From assembly GCF_009176305.1 (NCBI RefSeq), contig NZ_BLAJ01000002.1:744001-808000 (forward strand): DNA of 64,000 nt. Reading direction: 5' to 3'. Positions 8,186 to 17,600 of this stretch are shown one piece after another. Within the stretch, counting starts at the first letter, position 1, and the number at the start of each line of letters is the position of its first letter. The notes beneath the pieces were generated by a model. The model saw nothing but the letters and a program-made list of their open reading frames with translations, was not told the DNA's origin and made no database searches. The translations under genes were made by a program, and so were the position numbers. This stretch comes from Martinezella dioscoreae (GTDB taxonomy: Bacteria; Pseudomonadota; Alphaproteobacteria; Rhizobiales; Rhizobiaceae).

Positions 8186-8197
8186 CCATTTGTTAAC
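8182..8197 (+). promoter_or_regulatory. Consensus CtrA box upstream of minC
   Basis: TTAA at 8182-8185, a 7-base spacer and TTAAC at 8193-8197 exactly match the alphaproteobacterial CtrA consensus TTAA-N7-TTAAC. The site ends 40 bases before the minC ATG, where a promoter is expected. Cell-cycle control of the Min operon by CtrA is described for Sinorhizobium meliloti, so the site fits; binding here is inferred. Confidence 0.65.
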
Positions 8198-8237
8198 CAT
8201 ATCAACGGTACACAGGATCAACGATTTATTCACATAG

Positions 8238-8969
8238 ATGACCAAAGTGCTAACAGACGCTCGTTCGATCCGTATCAAGGGCCGCTCTTTTCTTGCGGTC
8301 ATGCTTTCGCCGGATCTTCCGCTGGATCAGTGGTTGACCAGGCTTGACGACCTCGCAGCCCGTTCGGCCGGCTTCTTTCTGGGGCGGCCGGTCGTGCTCG
8401 ACATCACCGACCTGCCGATCGACAAGGCGCAGCTCAAGGAGCTGATTGCCGAGCTTTCGGCCCGCAATGTCAGCATCATGGGCATCGAGGGCGGTCGCCC
8501 GTCGATATCGGGGCCTGGTATGCCGCCGATCCTGAAGGGTGGGCGTCCGGCTGCCGATTTCGAAGTCTCCGAGGCCGAACCGGTCGTGGAGCGCCGCAAT
8601 AGCGAGCCCAAGGCGCCGCCGCCGGAAGTTCGTGCGGTTACGCAGTCGCTGATCATCCGCGAGCCGGTACGATCCGGCCAATCGGTGATCTTTCCCGAAG
8701 GCGATGTCACTGTCATCGGTTCGGTGGCATCGGGCGCGGAAGTCATTGCGGGTGGATCGGTCCATATTTACGGCGCCCTGCGCGGCCGCGCCATGGCGGG
8801 CTCGATCGGCAATGCCTCGGCGCGAATCTTCTGCCGCAAGCTCGAGGCCGAGCTGCTGGCGATCGATGGCATCTACAAGATGGCGGAAGACGTATCACCC
8901 GGCCTCAAGGGGCAAGCCGTCCAGCTCTGGCTGGATGGTGAAACGATCATGGCCGAAAAACTAATCTGA
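8238..8969 (+). CDS. minC: Septum site-determining protein MinC
   Basis: A 243-residue inhibitor of FtsZ assembly. The N-terminal domain (about 10-90) is the FtsZ-interacting MinC_N fold. A Pro-rich linker follows, and the C-terminal right-handed beta-helix (about 140-240) has the hallmark GSVASGAEVIAGGSVHIYGA and LRGRAMAG, which bind MinD. It is the first gene of minC-minD-minE, with minD starting 29 bases downstream. The start has no obvious Shine-Dalgarno sequence. A CtrA-type site lies just upstream. Confidence 0.96.
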   Translation: MTKVLTDARSIRIKGRSFLAVMLSPDLPLDQWLTRLDDLAARSAGFFLGRPVVLDITDLPIDKAQLKELIAELSARNVSIMGIEGGRPSISGPGMPPILKGGRPAADFEVSEAEPVVERRNSEPKAPPPEVRAVTQSLIIREPVRSGQSVIFPEGDVTVIGSVASGAEVIAGGSVHIYGALRGRAMAGSIGNASARIFCRKLEAELLAIDGIYKMAEDVSPGLKGQAVQLWLDGETIMAEKLI

Positions 8970-8998
8970 GCCGAAGCCGGCCAAAACAGGAGAGCAAG

Positions 8999-9814
8999 AT
9001 GGGCAAGGTAATCGTCGTCACATCAGGCAAGGGCGGAGTTGGAAAGACGACTTCGACGGCCGCATTGGGGGCGGCTCTGGCACAGAGAAACGAAAAGGTC
9101 GTCGTCGTCGATTTCGACGTCGGCCTGCGCAACCTCGACCTGGTCATGGGCGCGGAACGCCGCGTTGTATACGACCTTGTCAACGTCATCCACGGCGATG
9201 CCAAGCTGCCGCAGGCGCTGATCCGCGACAAGCGGTTGGAGACGCTCTTCCTCCTGCCGGCTTCGCAGACCCGCGACAAAGATAATCTGACGCCCGAGGG
9301 TGTCGAGCGCGTCATCAACGAGCTCAAGAATTATTTCGATTGGGTCATCTGCGATAGCCCGGCCGGTATCGAGCGCGGCGCCACGCTTGCCATGCGCCAT
9401 GCCGACGTCGCCGTCGTCGTCACCAACCCGGAAGTCTCCTCGGTGCGCGATTCCGACCGGATCATCGGCCTGCTGGACTCCAAGACGCTGAAGGCGGAGC
9501 GCGGCGAGCGCATGGAAAAGCACCTGCTGCTGACCCGCTTCGATGCTGGCCGCGCCGAACGCGGCGACATGCTGAAGGTCGACGACGTGCTGGAGATCCT
9601 CTCCATCCCGTTGCTCGGCATCATCCCGGAAAGCACTGATGTCCTGCGCGCGTCCAACCTCGGCTCGCCGGTGACGCTTGCCGATGCGCGCTGCGCGCCG
9701 TCGCTTGCCTATTTCGACGCCGCACGCCGTCTTGCCGGCGAGCAGGTGCCGATCACTATCCCCGGCGAGAAGCGGGGTATCTTCGGCAAGATCTTCGCAA
9801 GGAGGGCCGCATGA
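8999..9814 (+). CDS. minD: Septum site-determining ATPase MinD
   Basis: A 271-residue membrane-associated ATPase of the ParA/MinD family. The deviant Walker A motif GKGGVGKTT is at residues 10-18, followed by [22 protein letters not shown], typical of Min[11 protein letters not shown] is the switch region. The C-terminus ([12 protein letters not shown]) is the amphipathic membrane-targeting helix. MinD recruits MinC and is released from the membrane by MinE. AGGAGAGCAAG precedes the ATG, and the stop overlaps the minE start by four bases. Confidence 0.97.
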   Translation: MGKVIVVTSGKGGVGKTTSTAALGAALAQRNEKVVVVDFDVGLRNLDLVMGAERRVVYDLVNVIHGDAKLPQALIRDKRLETLFLLPASQTRDKDNLTPEGVERVINELKNYFDWVICDSPAGIERGATLAMRHADVAVVVTNPEVSSVRDSDRIIGLLDSKTLKAERGERMEKHLLLTRFDAGRAERGDMLKVDDVLEILSIPLLGIIPESTDVLRASNLGSPVTLADARCAPSLAYFDAARRLAGEQVPITIPGEKRGIFGKIFARRAA

Positions 9815-10071
9815 GCATTTTCGGACTGTTCCGCAAGCAGAGATCTGCACCTATGGCGCGTGAGCGCCTGCAGATTCTCCTTGCCCACGAGCGTGCCTCG
9901 GTGGGCTCGGATCTCGTATCCGTGCTGAGGGAGGAAATCCTCGCCGTCATCGCCAAGCATGTGCAGGTCGATCGCGACAAGGTGCAAGTGAAGATGGATC
10001 GCGACAAGGATGTCTCAATGCTGGAGATCGATGTCGAGATCCCGCGCGACGCGGCCTTGCAGGCCGCCTGA
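9811..10071 (+). CDS. minE: Cell division topological specificity factor MinE
   Basis: An 86-residue protein that stimulates MinD ATPase and drives the polar oscillation. The N-terminal membrane/MinD-binding part is [20 protein letters not shown], followed by [10 protein letters not shown], the conserved contact helix. The C-terminal topological domain contains [11 protein letters not shown] and [20 protein letters not shown]. The ATG overlaps the minD stop (ATGA) and GGAGGG lies inside the minD 3-prime end. A rho-independent terminator follows at 10262, so the operon ends here. Confidence 0.97.
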   Translation: MSIFGLFRKQRSAPMARERLQILLAHERASVGSDLVSVLREEILAVIAKHVQVDRDKVQVKMDRDKDVSMLEIDVEIPRDAALQAA

Positions 10072-10261
10072 CGAAAGATCAGCGCTTGTAAAATGTGCGA
10101 ATTCTGTCACATGGAATTCTCGTGTGACAGAATTGCTAAAATTTTCGCACCCGCCTCTTGCAAAGGGTGCGATTCGCGATTATTTGCAGCCCATCACCTG
10201 TATCGATGGCCTGCCGCGCTGACATTTCTGTGTCGAGCCGGTGTTCGCTGTCCGGGTCAAT

Positions 10262-10306
10262 AAGCAAGGGCGCTCCCCAGAAATGGGTAGAGCGCCCTTT
10301 GCTTTT
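10262..10306 (+). terminator. Rho-independent terminator of minCDE
   Basis: GGGCGCTC (10268-10275) pairs with GAGCGCCC (10290-10297), extended by AAGCAA against TTTGCTT, and is followed by a T-rich tail to 10306. It lies 190 bases after minE. Confidence 0.8.
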
Positions 10307-10357
10307 GTCGCATTCCTGATGCTTTTCTTGTTCCATGCGATATGCCAGTTTGCAGCG

Positions 10358-11158
10358 ATGAGGCGGGAGGCGGCTGGCTTGAGCGGGTTGAATTATCGAT
10401 GGAATACGATCTTCAGATGGCTGCTCACCGGCCTCTTGGTTGCGGCCTGCGCCGTCTCTGCTCGCGCGGCCGATAAGACGATCTTTCTGACTTTCGATGA
10501 CGGCCCTTTGCCTGGAACGAAGAACATTCTTTCCGTGCTAAGTCAGGAAAATGTCCCCGCCGCCATGTTCATGGTCGGCCAGCATGTCGAAACCATTCCA
10601 GCCGGGCGCGACCTCCTGGCAGAGGCCAAGGCGATGCCGCTGGTGACCGTCGGCAATCACAGCTACAGCCACGCCAATAATCGCTATAGACGATACTATT
10701 CCAACACCCAGGCCGTGGTTGCCGACATGCTGCACGCCAATGAGGTGCTGGGTCTGACGCCGATCGTCAATGCGCGACTGCCGGGCAGGGATGTCTTCCG
10801 GCTTCCGACCGTATCGCGGGAGGATCTATCCATCAACGTCGCCCAATGGGAGCGCGAGTGGCTGGACTACGAACTTGTCGCCGAAGCGGGGTTCTATCTC
10901 TTCGGCTGGGATTTCGAATGGGTGCATAGCGACGACGGCAAGCCGGTCCAATCGGTGGACCATCTCGTCAACGAGATCGACCACCTTTTCCAATATGGCC
11001 GTTTCACGCAGCGTGGAAAGATGATCCTGCTCATGCATGACGAGATGTTTCAGGACCAGTTCAATGGTCGCGAAAACCTGCAGTCGCTGATCCGCAAGCT
11101 TAGGGATCGCGGCTACGCTTTCGGCGACATCAGGAATTATGCGCCCTCGAGACCTTGA
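10358..11158 (+). CDS. Exported polysaccharide deacetylase (NodB homology domain)
   Basis: About 266 residues. A membrane or signal segment (TIFRWLLTGLLVAACAV, ending ARAAD) precedes a NodB-type domain. Motif 1 is LTFDDGPLPGT with the catalytic base and metal-binding Asp. Motif 2 is GNHSYSHANN with the two metal-binding His. LLMHDEMFQD near the end carries the last conserved His. The family removes acetyl groups from N- or O-acetylated glycans. The open frame continues upstream, but the minCDE terminator occupies that DNA, so I start at the ATG at 10358. TTG codons at 10379 or 10388, downstream of GGGAGG, are also possible. Confidence 0.8.
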   Translation: MRREAAGLSGLNYRWNTIFRWLLTGLLVAACAVSARAADKTIFLTFDDGPLPGTKNILSVLSQENVPAAMFMVGQHVETIPAGRDLLAEAKAMPLVTVGNHSYSHANNRYRRYYSNTQAVVADMLHANEVLGLTPIVNARLPGRDVFRLPTVSREDLSINVAQWEREWLDYELVAEAGFYLFGWDFEWVHSDDGKPVQSVDHLVNEIDHLFQYGRFTQRGKMILLMHDEMFQDQFNGRENLQSLIRKLRDRGYAFGDIRNYAPSRP

Positions 11159-11283
11159 ACACTTCTGTGTCTTCAGGTTCGGGTCTGTGATCTCTCGGAC
11201 ATAGCGCGAAATCACCGCGCATGTTTGCGCGGCAGGGCGAAGGCTCGGGACAGAAGCGATCGTCGTTTTCGAATATGCTCGCC

Positions 11284-11655
11284 TTATGTATTCGCGCGGG
11301 CGTCATAGTTTTCCTGCGCCTCTTCGATGTGCCGCAGATGGTTGATCGCCCATTCGTAGACCGCGCCGAACGGCACTTGAAGCGTCCGGCCAAGATCGGT
11401 GATCGAATATTCCACCGCGACCGGTGAGGTTGCCAGCACTCTGCGCGAAATCAGCCCGTTTCTTTCAAGCCGTCGCAGTGCCTGGGTCAGCGCCTTGTGA
11501 GTAATTCCTTCCAACCTGCGCATGAACTCATTGAAGCGGGTGGGCTTTTCCTCAAGCACGGTCAGTATCATGACGGACCATTTGTTCGCGACCTGATCGA
11601 AGAACGAGCGCGCCGCACAGTCCGCGAAGAAGACGTTGTCCACCTTTCCGGGCAT
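11284..11655 (-). CDS. HxlR-family transcriptional regulator
   Basis: A 123-residue winged-helix protein. It begins with the conserved cysteine segment FFADCAARSFFDQVANKWSVMIL, followed by FNEFMRRLEGITHKALTQALRRLERNGLISR (recognition helix and wing), the hallmark of HxlR/YodB proteins, many of which sense electrophiles or oxidants through that Cys. The ATG at 11655 is preceded by GGAGGATATCCAG, which favours it over upstream in-frame starts. It is divergent from the Tat hydrolase at 11804, and the intergenic DNA holds repeats that look like its operators. Confidence 0.88.
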   Translation of the reverse strand: MPGKVDNVFFADCAARSFFDQVANKWSVMILTVLEEKPTRFNEFMRRLEGITHKALTQALRRLERNGLISRRVLATSPVAVEYSITDLGRTLQVPFGAVYEWAINHLRHIEEAQENYDARANT

Positions 11656-11669
11656 CTGGATATCCTCCG

Positions 11670-11727
11670 GTATATCTACGCACTTTAAGGTGCGTAATTG
11701 ATCGTAGATTGACAATGTATATCTACG
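11670..11727. promoter_or_regulatory. Candidate HxlR operators
   Basis: GTATATCTACG occurs twice exactly (11670-11680 and 11717-11727). The second copy also forms an inverted repeat with CGTAGAT at 11703-11709. Between them ACGCACTTTAAGGTGCGT (11678-11695) is an almost perfect 18-base palindrome (16 of 18). The cluster lies just upstream of the hxlR-type start, facing the divergent hydrolase. Confidence 0.5.
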
Positions 11728-11803
11728 AGTCACCGAGCAATCAACGCCGGGCCGCCGAGCGGGAAGCTGGCGGACATGCCAGAGATTTCAAAGGAGACTA
11801 TCA

Positions 11804-12688
11804 GTGGCAGAGAGCAATTTCGACCTATCGCGGCGCGGTCTGATGACCATCCTTGGAATGACGGTTGCGGCTGCTGCTGCAGGCCCCGGTTCTGCCCTTG
11901 CCGCGCCGCCGCGCACCGCCAAGCTTTTCTATACGGTCTCCGGAAAGGGCCGGAACGTAATGCTGCTGCATGGCTGGACGTGTGATTCCCATGACTGGAG
12001 TTGGCAATTGCCCGCCCTTGAAAGCCGCTATCGGGTCGTTGCCGTCGATCTGCGCGGCCATGGCTGGTCCGAGATCATGCCATCAGGCAGCTACATGCCT
12101 GGCGACTATGTTCGTGACATCGAAGCTCTGATCGAAAGGAAATTCGAGGGTGAGAGATTTATATTGATAGGACATTCCATGGGTGGGCAGGTCGCCGCGC
12201 GCCTTGCGGCAAAGCGGCCGGATCTTGTCGATGCGGTTGTATCAGTCGATGGTTCTCTCGGCTTTGCGGACAGCCTTGGGCCGATCTTCAAGAAAACCGT
12301 CGACGGCCTCCAGACGCAGAGTCCCGGCGTGGTCGGTCCGGCCCTGTTCGAAAGCGTCTACGACCCTTCAACCGATCCGGCAATCAAGCGCTGGCATGCA
12401 AGACGACTTCAGGGAATGCCGGAGCATCCCGTTCGAGAATCCTTCGGACCGCTATTCTTCGGATCTGATCAGGTCGGCCTTGGCAGCAATAGCGAAACCT
12501 TCTGCAAGACGATCACAGTCCCTTTCTATCATCTCTGCCGTGACGAGAGCCAGGCGGCGCGGATGCGCAGATGGTTCTCGAACGAGAAGTCCAAGGTCGA
12601 CGTCTGGAAGAACGCCGGGCACTGGATCATGCAGGACCGCAAGGACGATGTGAACTCGGCGATCGTGTCTTGGGTGGAGTTGCTATGA
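11804..12688 (+). CDS. Tat-exported alpha/beta hydrolase
   Basis: A 294-residue protein with a GTG start (AAGGAG 7 bases upstream). The N-terminus LSRRGLMTILGMTVAAAAAG ending ALAAPP is a twin-arginine signal. The hydrolase core has LLHGWTCDSHDW (oxyanion loop), DLRGHGWS and the serine elbow GHSMGGQ, with AGHWIMQD supplying the likely His. It resembles non-haem haloperoxidase-like or pimeloyl-carboxylester-type hydrolases; the substrate is unknown. It is divergent from the HxlR-type regulator, which probably controls it. Confidence 0.83.
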   Translation: MAESNFDLSRRGLMTILGMTVAAAAAGPGSALAAPPRTAKLFYTVSGKGRNVMLLHGWTCDSHDWSWQLPALESRYRVVAVDLRGHGWSEIMPSGSYMPGDYVRDIEALIERKFEGERFILIGHSMGGQVAARLAAKRPDLVDAVVSVDGSLGFADSLGPIFKKTVDGLQTQSPGVVGPALFESVYDPSTDPAIKRWHARRLQGMPEHPVRESFGPLFFGSDQVGLGSNSETFCKTITVPFYHLCRDESQAARMRRWFSNEKSKVDVWKNAGHWIMQDRKDDVNSAIVSWVELL

Positions 12689-12834
12689 GCGACGGGGGGC
12701 TGAGTGCTCCCTTAATGAACTTCCAAGCTGATACAAGGAGTTGACGAGGATATCGAGGCAGTCAGGAAACCGTTCGTTGAAGCGGCGGTCTGAACGGCAC
12801 CATACGACGGAGCGCGTTTCCCTTACAACGGATG

Positions 12835-13443
12835 TTAGCCTTGCCTCGCCGCAGCTCCTGCTGCGACCGTCCGGATGAAATCGTCGAGCTCCTGTTCCAG
12901 GCTTTCGATCGGCAAGCCGACGAAACGCCCTTCGAGGCTGATGCTGACGACGCCATGCACGGCGCCGAAGAGCGTTCTCGCCCGGATTGCACGTGCCGTT
13001 TCCGACATGTTCGGCTGCAACTCCGCGAGCGGCTCGGCAATGACGCCCATCAGGAACATATGCTCTTCCAGATGCCATTCGGGGCTCGGGCGGTCATCCG
13101 GCGGGCGGTGATCGAAAAGCGCCTTCCACAGATTGCGATGGGTGACCGCAAAGCGCAGATAGCCGCGCGCGAGATTGCGCAGCCGGTCCGTCGGTGTGTG
13201 ATCCTTGACTTCGGCCAGTGCCAGCGATGCTTCCAGCGCCTTCAGGGTTGCCGAATTGACGTGAATGACCAGATCGTCAAGGTCAGCAAAGACAGTGTAA
13301 AGACCTCCGAGAGCACAGCCGACATCCTGTGTGACGTCGCGCGCCCTCAGGTTGGAAATCCCATTGGCTGCAATGCGATTGCGTGCTGCCTCGATCAACC
13401 TGAGCTTCAGGTCCTCGCGCTTTTCCAGAGTTTTTCTCGCCAT
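12835..13443 (-). CDS. TetR-family repressor of the pspA-yiaAB genes
   Basis: A 202-residue TetR protein. The N-terminal helix-turn-helix spans about 15-60 (LRLIEAARNRIAANGISNLRARDVTQDVGCALGGLYTVFADLDDLV), where GLYTVF is the recognition-helix signature. The C-terminal part is a WHG-type ligand domain (RLRNLARGYLRFAVTHRNLWKALFDHR). I start at MARKTLEKRE because it begins the usual TetR N-terminus. It is divergent from the PspA-like gene across 112 bases holding three copies of a 13-base dyad, so autoregulation and control of pspA are likely. Confidence 0.87.
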   Translation of the reverse strand: MARKTLEKREDLKLRLIEAARNRIAANGISNLRARDVTQDVGCALGGLYTVFADLDDLVIHVNSATLKALEASLALAEVKDHTPTDRLRNLARGYLRFAVTHRNLWKALFDHRPPDDRPSPEWHLEEHMFLMGVIAEPLAELQPNMSETARAIRARTLFGAVHGVVSISLEGRFVGLPIESLEQELDDFIRTVAAGAAARQG

Positions 13444-13465
13444 TGATAATTCCAATCTGATTTTT

Positions 13466-13480
13466 TTGAACATCGTTCAA
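13466..13480. promoter_or_regulatory. TetR operator-like dyad 1
   Basis: TTGAACATCGTTCAA is a palindrome (TTGAAC-N3-GTTCAA) immediately upstream of the TetR gene. Confidence 0.6.
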
Positions 13481-13488
13481 AATTTTTC

Positions 13489-13503
13489 TTGAACGATGTT
13501 CAT
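13489..13503. promoter_or_regulatory. TetR operator-like dyad 2
   Basis: TTGAACGATGTTCAT has the same TGAAC-N3-GTTCA core as dyad 1, 23 bases further on, with the central ATC read as GAT on this strand. Confidence 0.6.
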
Positions 13504-13524
13504 GATTCTGGCATACATCGTTTC

Positions 13525-13539
13525 GTGAACATCGTTCAT
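13525..13539. promoter_or_regulatory. TetR operator-like dyad 3
   Basis: GTGAACATCGTTCAT repeats the exact 13-base core of dyad 1. It ends 17 bases before the pspA-like start, so a bound repressor would block initiation. Confidence 0.6.
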
Positions 13540-13555
13540 AAACGGGAGACGACAA

Positions 13556-14245
13556 ATGTTCAATTCAATTCTGACGCTCATTCGCGGTCGGGCCTACGAT
13601 GCCGAACAGGCATTCATCGATCGCAACGCGGTGCCGCTGCTGGCCCAGCAGATCCGCGAGGCGGCCAGCGCGATTCAGTCGGCGCGGCGGGCCGTGGCGA
13701 TTGCCATCGCGCAGAATGAGCAAGAAAAGAACCGGCACGCAGCGATCATCGGCCGCATTGCGGACTTGGAAACACGCGCCGTCGCCGCCCTGCAGAAGGG
13801 AAGCGAAGAACTCGCGCGGGAAGCGGCCGAGGCGATCGCCCAGCTCGAAGCCGAGCGCGACGCATCCGAGAAGGCACAGGCGCAATTCACTCAGACGATC
13901 GGCAAACTCAAGGCAACCGTTCGCACATCGGAAGCGCGGCTGCAGGAATTGCAGCGGGGCGAACGCCTGGCGCGCGCCACCGAGCAGACACAGAAGCTCA
14001 ATGCCGCCTGCGACGACAATTCCGGCCTGGCCACACTCGATGACGCCGAGGAGACGCTTGCCCGTCTTCAGGCCTATCAGAGCCGCTGCGAGATCGCAGC
14101 CTCGGCCATGAAGGAGATGGATGCCGCGAGCCGGCAGGCACATATCATCGAAAAACTCGCCAATGCCGGCTGCGGCGCACCGCTCGATCCTTCGGCCGAC
14201 GACGTGCTTACCCGCCTGCGTGAGCGCATGAATTCAGCAGCCTGA
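13556..14245 (+). CDS. PspA/IM30-family envelope-stress protein
   Basis: A 229-residue, almost wholly coiled-coil protein. The N-terminus MFNSILTLIRGRAYDAEQAF resembles the membrane-binding helix of PspA-like proteins. Long heptad-like helices rich in Ala, Glu, Gln and Arg cover about 25-215, and the C-terminal end (DDVLTRLRERMN) resembles the PspA alpha-5/6 region. The family binds stressed inner membranes as ESCRT-III-like oligomers. Together with the divergent TetR gene and the following YiaAB gene it forms a compact module. It is diverged from enterobacterial PspA and has no pspF or pspBC neighbours. Confidence 0.72.
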   Translation: MFNSILTLIRGRAYDAEQAFIDRNAVPLLAQQIREAASAIQSARRAVAIAIAQNEQEKNRHAAIIGRIADLETRAVAALQKGSEELAREAAEAIAQLEAERDASEKAQAQFTQTIGKLKATVRTSEARLQELQRGERLARATEQTQKLNAACDDNSGLATLDDAEETLARLQAYQSRCEIAASAMKEMDAASRQAHIIEKLANAGCGAPLDPSADDVLTRLRERMNSAA

Positions 14246-14282
14246 AACCGAACACAACGAACACATTTGAGAGGATACGATC

Positions 14283-14564
14283 ATGAATGACAGCTTTCAG
14301 AAACATTCCCAGGCTTGGGTCAGCTTTTCCTACATCTCTTTTGCCGCTGCCGCATTTATGCTCCTCATCGGCCTTTACATGATGCCGATCGATCTCTGGG
14401 GTAAAGGCTATCTCGCTATGGGCATCCTGATGCTGGTGCAGACGGCGGTCAACGTCACCAAGACAATCCGAGACAATAGCGAGGCTGACAAACTGATCCG
14501 GAAGGTGGAGGATGCCCGTACGGAAAAGCTTCTGGTTAAGTTCAATCGTGACGGTCAGGACTAG
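14283..14564 (+). CDS. YiaA/YiaB-type inner membrane protein
   Basis: A 93-residue protein with two membrane helices (about 12-33 and 41-58) matching the YiaAB domain: WVSFSYISFAAAAFMLLIGLY, then KGYLAMGILMLVQTAVNVTKTIRD. A charged cytoplasmic tail follows (KLIRKVEDARTEKLLVKFN). The biochemical role of the domain is unknown. GAGAGGATACGATC precedes the ATG, and the gene starts 37 bases after the PspA-like gene, so the two are likely cotranscribed and controlled by the TetR protein. Confidence 0.82.
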   Translation: MNDSFQKHSQAWVSFSYISFAAAAFMLLIGLYMMPIDLWGKGYLAMGILMLVQTAVNVTKTIRDNSEADKLIRKVEDARTEKLLVKFNRDGQD

Positions 14565-14654
14565 TTTTTATTAACGGTGCCATAGGGTTGTATCCGCGCT
14601 CAATCTTTGCGTAACAACTCTATGGCGTCCTGTTGGCCGAATGAGGGATACGCC

Positions 14655-17600
14655 ATGCAAACGCACCTGATGAGATCGAGGAAGTTCGCGCCGCTGTTCT
14701 GGACGCAATTTCTGACCGCCTTCAATGATAATTTCTTAAAGCAGACCCTGGTTTTCGTCATTCTCGCGCAGATGGCGACCGAGGGTGCGGCGCTGGTCAC
14801 ACTTGCCGGCGGCATCTTCATCGTGCCGTTCCTGCTCCTGTCGGCGATCGCCGGCGAGCTTGCCGACAAATACGACAAGGCCAAGATGGCAGAGCTTCTG
14901 AAGCGCTGCGAGCTCGGTGTCGCGGCGATCTCCGTTGTCGGCATCGCCTTCTCCTCCATCTGGATCCTGATGCTTGCCCTCTTCGGCTTCGGCGTCATTT
15001 CCTCGCTCTTTGGGCCGATCAAATACGGCATCCTGCCGGATCATCTGCAAAGCCGGGATCTTCCAAAGGCGAATGCCTGGATCGAGGGCGGTACTTTCAT
15101 TGCCATCTTGACCGGCACGATGGTTGCGGCGGTCGCCTTCCGCGAGGGCGAAAATGTCTGGATCTTCGGGCCGATGATGATGGGGCTTTCCATCCTCTGC
15201 TGGTTCGCCGCCCGTCTGATTCCTGCGACCGGTTCCAAGGCACCTGATCTCATCGTCGACACCAATGTCGTGCGCTCGAGCTACCGGCTGGTCAACGAGC
15301 TTCGCGCTGACAGCCGCATTTGGCGCGCTTCGCTCATGAACTGCTGGTTCTGGTTCGTCGGCGCCTTCATCATGTCGATGCTGCCGGTCATGGTCACCGA
15401 TATTCTCGGCGGCTCGGAAATCGTCGTTCCCGCCTATCTGGCGATCTTCGCCATATCGGTTGCCATCGGCTCAGCCATTGCCGGATGGATGGCGGCCGGC
15501 CGCATCGTGCTCTTGCCGGCGCCGATCGGCATGCTCATCGTCGCGCTCTTTGGCCTCGATCTCGGCTGGAACCTCTGGGGTCTGCAGTCGACCTCTCATG
15601 CCGAAACCATTCTCGCCTTCTTCGAGGGACCAAAGACCATCCGCGTTGCCATCGACCTCGCCGGCATGGCGATTGGCGGTGCCTTCCTGGCGGTTCCAAC
15701 CTTCTCGGCCATGCAGAGCTGGGCGCATGAGGATCGCCGCGCCCGCGTCATCGGCGCCTCGAATGTGCTTTCCGCTCTCTTCATTGCCGTGGGTTTGGCG
15801 CTTGTGGCGGTGCTTCAGGCCGTAGGCCTGTCGATCCCGATGATCATTCTTAGCATCTCCGTGCTCAACGCGGCGATCGCCTGGCTCATGCTGAAAATGC
15901 TGCCAACCAATGCCTTCCGTGATCTCATCTCCATCATCTTCCGCGCCTTCATGCGGCTAGAGGTCGAGGGCCTTGAGAACATCCGCAAGGCCGGCCCCGC
16001 ACCGATCATCGCGCTCAACCATGTAAGCCTGCTCGACGGTGCTCTCGCGCTCGCCATCACCGAGGAAGAGCCCGTCTTCGCCATCGACTATGCCTTCGCG
16101 AGGAAATGGTGGGTGCGGCCGCTTTTGAAGATGTGCAAGTTCCTGCCGCTCGACCCTACCAAGCCGATGGCGACGCGCTCGCTGATCAAGGTCATCCAGG
16201 ACGGCAGCCCTGTCGGCATCTTCCCCGAGGGACGCCTGACCGTCACCGGCACGCTGATGAAGGTCTATGACGGTGCCGCCATGGTGGCCGACAAGACCGG
16301 CGCCATGATCGTGCCCGTTCGCATCGATGGTTTGGAAAAGAGCTATGCCTCCTATCTGACCTCGAGCCATGTTCGCCGTCGCCTCTTCCCCAAGGTCAAG
16401 GTGACGATCCTAGAGCCGGTCAAGCTCGACGTATCCGCAGAACTCAAGGGCAGGAAGCGCCGTGTCGCCGCAGGTGCCGCTCTCTACCAGATCATGTCGA
16501 CGCTGATGTTCCGCACCGCCGACACCAATAATACCGTCCTTGGACGCGTCATCGACAGCGCCCATGAATATGGCGGCAAGAAACTCGCTGTCGAAGACCC
16601 GATCGCCGGCAAGCTCTCCTATGCCAAGCTGCTGACAGGGGCTGCGGTATTGGGTGCGAAGTTCAGGAAGATGTTCCCGAACGAGAAGACGCTCGGCGTG
16701 ATGCTGCCGAATGCCAATGGCACCGCCGCGACCGTGCTCGGCGTTATGTCGGCGGGCAAGGTTCCGGCCATGCTGAACTTCACGGCTGGTGCGGCCAACA
16801 TCCTATCCGCCTGCCGGACCGCGGAGGTCAAGCATGTGCTCTGCTCTCGCGCCTTCATCACACAGGCCAAACTCGGCCCGGTGGTCGAGGAGCTCGAAAA
16901 GCAGGTGGCCTTCGTCTGGTTGGATCATCTGCGCACTGAGGTCACTTTCCTCAACAAAATCGTCGGCCTCATGCGCAAGTATCGGCCACTGGTCAAACGC
17001 AGCGCGGATGATCCGGCGGTCATCCTCTTCACCTCCGGTTCGGAAGGGGCGCCGAAGGGCGTGGTGCTGACGCACCGTAACATCCTCTCGAACGCCGCCC
17101 AGGCCGCTTCGCGCATCGACTTCCACCCTGGCGACAAGGTATTCAACGTCCTGCCGATGTTCCACTCCTTCGGCCTGACGGCAGGCACGATCCTGCCACT
17201 GGTCTCGGGCGTGCCGGTGTTCTTCTATCCGTCGCCACTGCACTACCGCATCGTGCCGGAGCTGATCTATGTGTCGAACGCCACGATCGTCTTCGGCACG
17301 GATACGTTCCTGAACGGCTATGCCCGCACAGCTCATCCTTACGATTTGCGGTCGATCCGCTACATCTTCTCGGGTGCCGAGCCTGTGAAGGCATCGACCC
17401 GCGAGGTCTACATAGAGAAGTTTGGCCTGCGCATCTTGGAAGGTTATGGCGTCACCGAAGCCGCGCCGGTCATATCGCTGAATACCCCGATGTATAACCG
17501 CACCGGAACGGTCGGCAAGATCATGCCGGGGATAGAATGGAAGCTCGAGCCGGTACCCGGCATCGACGAGGGCGGCCGCCTTCTGATTCGCGGCGCCAAC

